The notes beneath the pieces are model-generated. The model was not told the DNA's origin. It was given only the letters and a program-made list of their open reading frames with translations, and did not search any database. From positions 62,001 to 126,000 of the forward strand of contig NZ_JAVKCH010000013.1 in assembly GCF_040222815.1 (NCBI RefSeq): a DNA stretch of 64,000 nucleotides, in the 5' to 3' direction. This DNA is from Imperialibacter sp040222815. GTDB lineage: Bacteria > Bacteroidota > Bacteroidia > Cytophagales > Cyclobacteriaceae. Shown here piece by piece: positions 63,365-64,000 of the stretch; within the stretch, counting starts at the first letter, position 1; every line of letters starts with the position of its first letter. Made by a program: the position numbers and the translations under genes.

Positions 63365-64000
63365 ATGCTTTTTAATAGTAGCGGCTACGGGGTCTTTCTG
63401 ATTCTGTTACTTGTGTTTTATTACTTTACTCCAAAATCCTGGAGGTGGATACTGCTTTTAGCCTCAAGCGTATACTTTTACACGACCTGGAATTCATTCT
63501 TTCTTATTGTAGTCGGCCTATCAATTCTAGTAGACTACATCTGTGGGCTTGCGATCTACAACTCAAAGCTACAGTGGCAAAGAAAAGCCTTATTTTGGTC
63601 AAGCATAGTTTCCAACATTGGCCTCCTTTTCTTTTTCAAATACCACAATTTCTTTGCTGAGAATATAAATACTGTATTCAGTGCATTGAACATAGCAATT
63701 TTGATTCCCAAAAATTCACTTCCTTTTCCCATAGGTATAAGCTTTTATACCTTTCAAACCCTCAGCCACACAATTGATGTTTACAAAGGCTTCAGAAAGC
63801 CGGAGCGAAATTTAGGAGTGTTTTCTCTCTACGTATTGTTTTTCCCACAGATTTTAGCGGGCCCAATCGAAAGATCGAAGAATCTTTTGCCACAATTGAA
63901 TAACCTAAGCCTTTTAAGCTCTGAGAACGTCACCGCTGGCGCACGGCTTATCCTTTGGGGGCTATTCAAAAAAATGGTAGTTGGAGACAGGATCGGGGAG
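63365..64000 (+). CDS. MBOAT-family O-acyltransferase (AlgI/DltB-like), 3' truncated by the window
   Basis: I chose the ATG at 63365 (MLFNSSGYGVFLILLLVFYY), typical of AlgI-like MBOAT starts. The frame runs open to the window end (212 codons visible). Hydrophobic segments include SWRWILLLASSVYFYTTW and FLIVVGLSILVDYICGLAIY. The conserved family regions GISFYTFQTLSHTIDVYKG and FPQILAGPIERS are present. The catalytic His lies beyond the visible part. Such proteins move acyl groups across or at the membrane onto polysaccharides or other acceptors. It diverges from the ACP-P450 pair, suggesting a shared acylation pathway. Confidence 0.9.
   Translation, partial: MLFNSSGYGVFLILLLVFYYFTPKSWRWILLLASSVYFYTTWNSFFLIVVGLSILVDYICGLAIYNSKLQWQRKALFWSSIVSNIGLLFFFKYHNFFAENINTVFSALNIAILIPKNSLPFPIGISFYTFQTLSHTIDVYKGFRKPERNLGVFSLYVLFFPQILAGPIERSKNLLPQLNNLSLLSSENVTAGARLILWGLFKKMVVGDRIGE

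Overview
The window most likely comes from a free-living, probably marine or soil, member of the Bacteroidota (Cytophagia/Cytophagales type). The signs are type IX secretion (T9SS) sorting domains of both type A and type B, a PorP/SprF-family protein beside an OmpA-family protein, membrane-anchored TPR-LuxR regulators, TAnnTTTG-type promoters (clearest in front of tRNA-Lys) and few Shine-Dalgarno sites. The genus is not determined from the sequence.

Region 1 (1-7212, + strand) is a carbohydrate or aglycone degradation block: a 5'-truncated HEAT-repeat/cytochrome c protein, a Cys-type sulfatase lipoprotein, a D-2-hydroxyacid dehydrogenase, a Tat-exported GH116-like glycosidase and a small SlyD-like FKBP. 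Region 2 (7218-15675, - strand) is a compact T9SS trio: a 1778-residue type-B-sorted surface protein, a PorP/SprF partner and an OmpA/PD40 protein. Region 3 (16080-27360) is a sugar-oxidation block: a ThuA/PQQ-type sugar dehydrogenase/PKD/cytochrome c fusion, NCS1 and GntP permeases, a gluconate-5-dehydrogenase-like SDR, a Tat-exported TIM-barrel isomerase and a second heme-binding dehydrogenase related to the protein at 1-1657. A plausible flow is extracellular or periplasmic oxidation of sugars to aldonates, import by GntP, and SDR-catalysed interconversion.

Region 4 (27675-33378, - strand) is a tightly packed run of about eight genes: two paralogous GlxA-type regulators, an MDR oxidoreductase, a membrane protein, a GNAT with a Cys-rich tail, a small outer-membrane-like protein and an esterase lipoprotein. 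Region 5 (33.7-36.1 kb) is a scar-like zone: a degenerate second copy of the 3' end of tRNA-Lys, an orphan half of a T9SS sorting domain, an unknown lipoprotein, intact tRNA-Lys(TTT) and a TPR/SH3 membrane protein.

Region 6 (36353-61580, + strand) is the most striking part. Three giant T9SS-sorted surface proteins (1808, about 2330 and about 2446 residues) alternate with three TPR-TM-LuxR one-component regulators. Two of the giants lie directly downstream of a regulator and share a tandem pair of GC-rich dyads 51-52 nt before the ATG. These two giants also share almost identical DNA blocks (194/195 and 92/92 identical positions) inside otherwise diverged MBG-like repeats, which suggests gene conversion. 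The first giant (36353) lies in a 5.8 kb segment bounded by a 64-bp imperfect direct repeat of the upstream gene's 3' end, which suggests acquisition by homologous insertion. I regard this regulator/giant-adhesin cluster as the best candidate for an undescribed system, possibly diversifying surface display under membrane-bound control.

Region 7 (61671-64000) holds a P450 overlapping an acyl carrier protein gene, and a divergent MBOAT O-acyltransferase cut by the window edge. This suggests hydroxylation of an ACP-tethered acyl chain.
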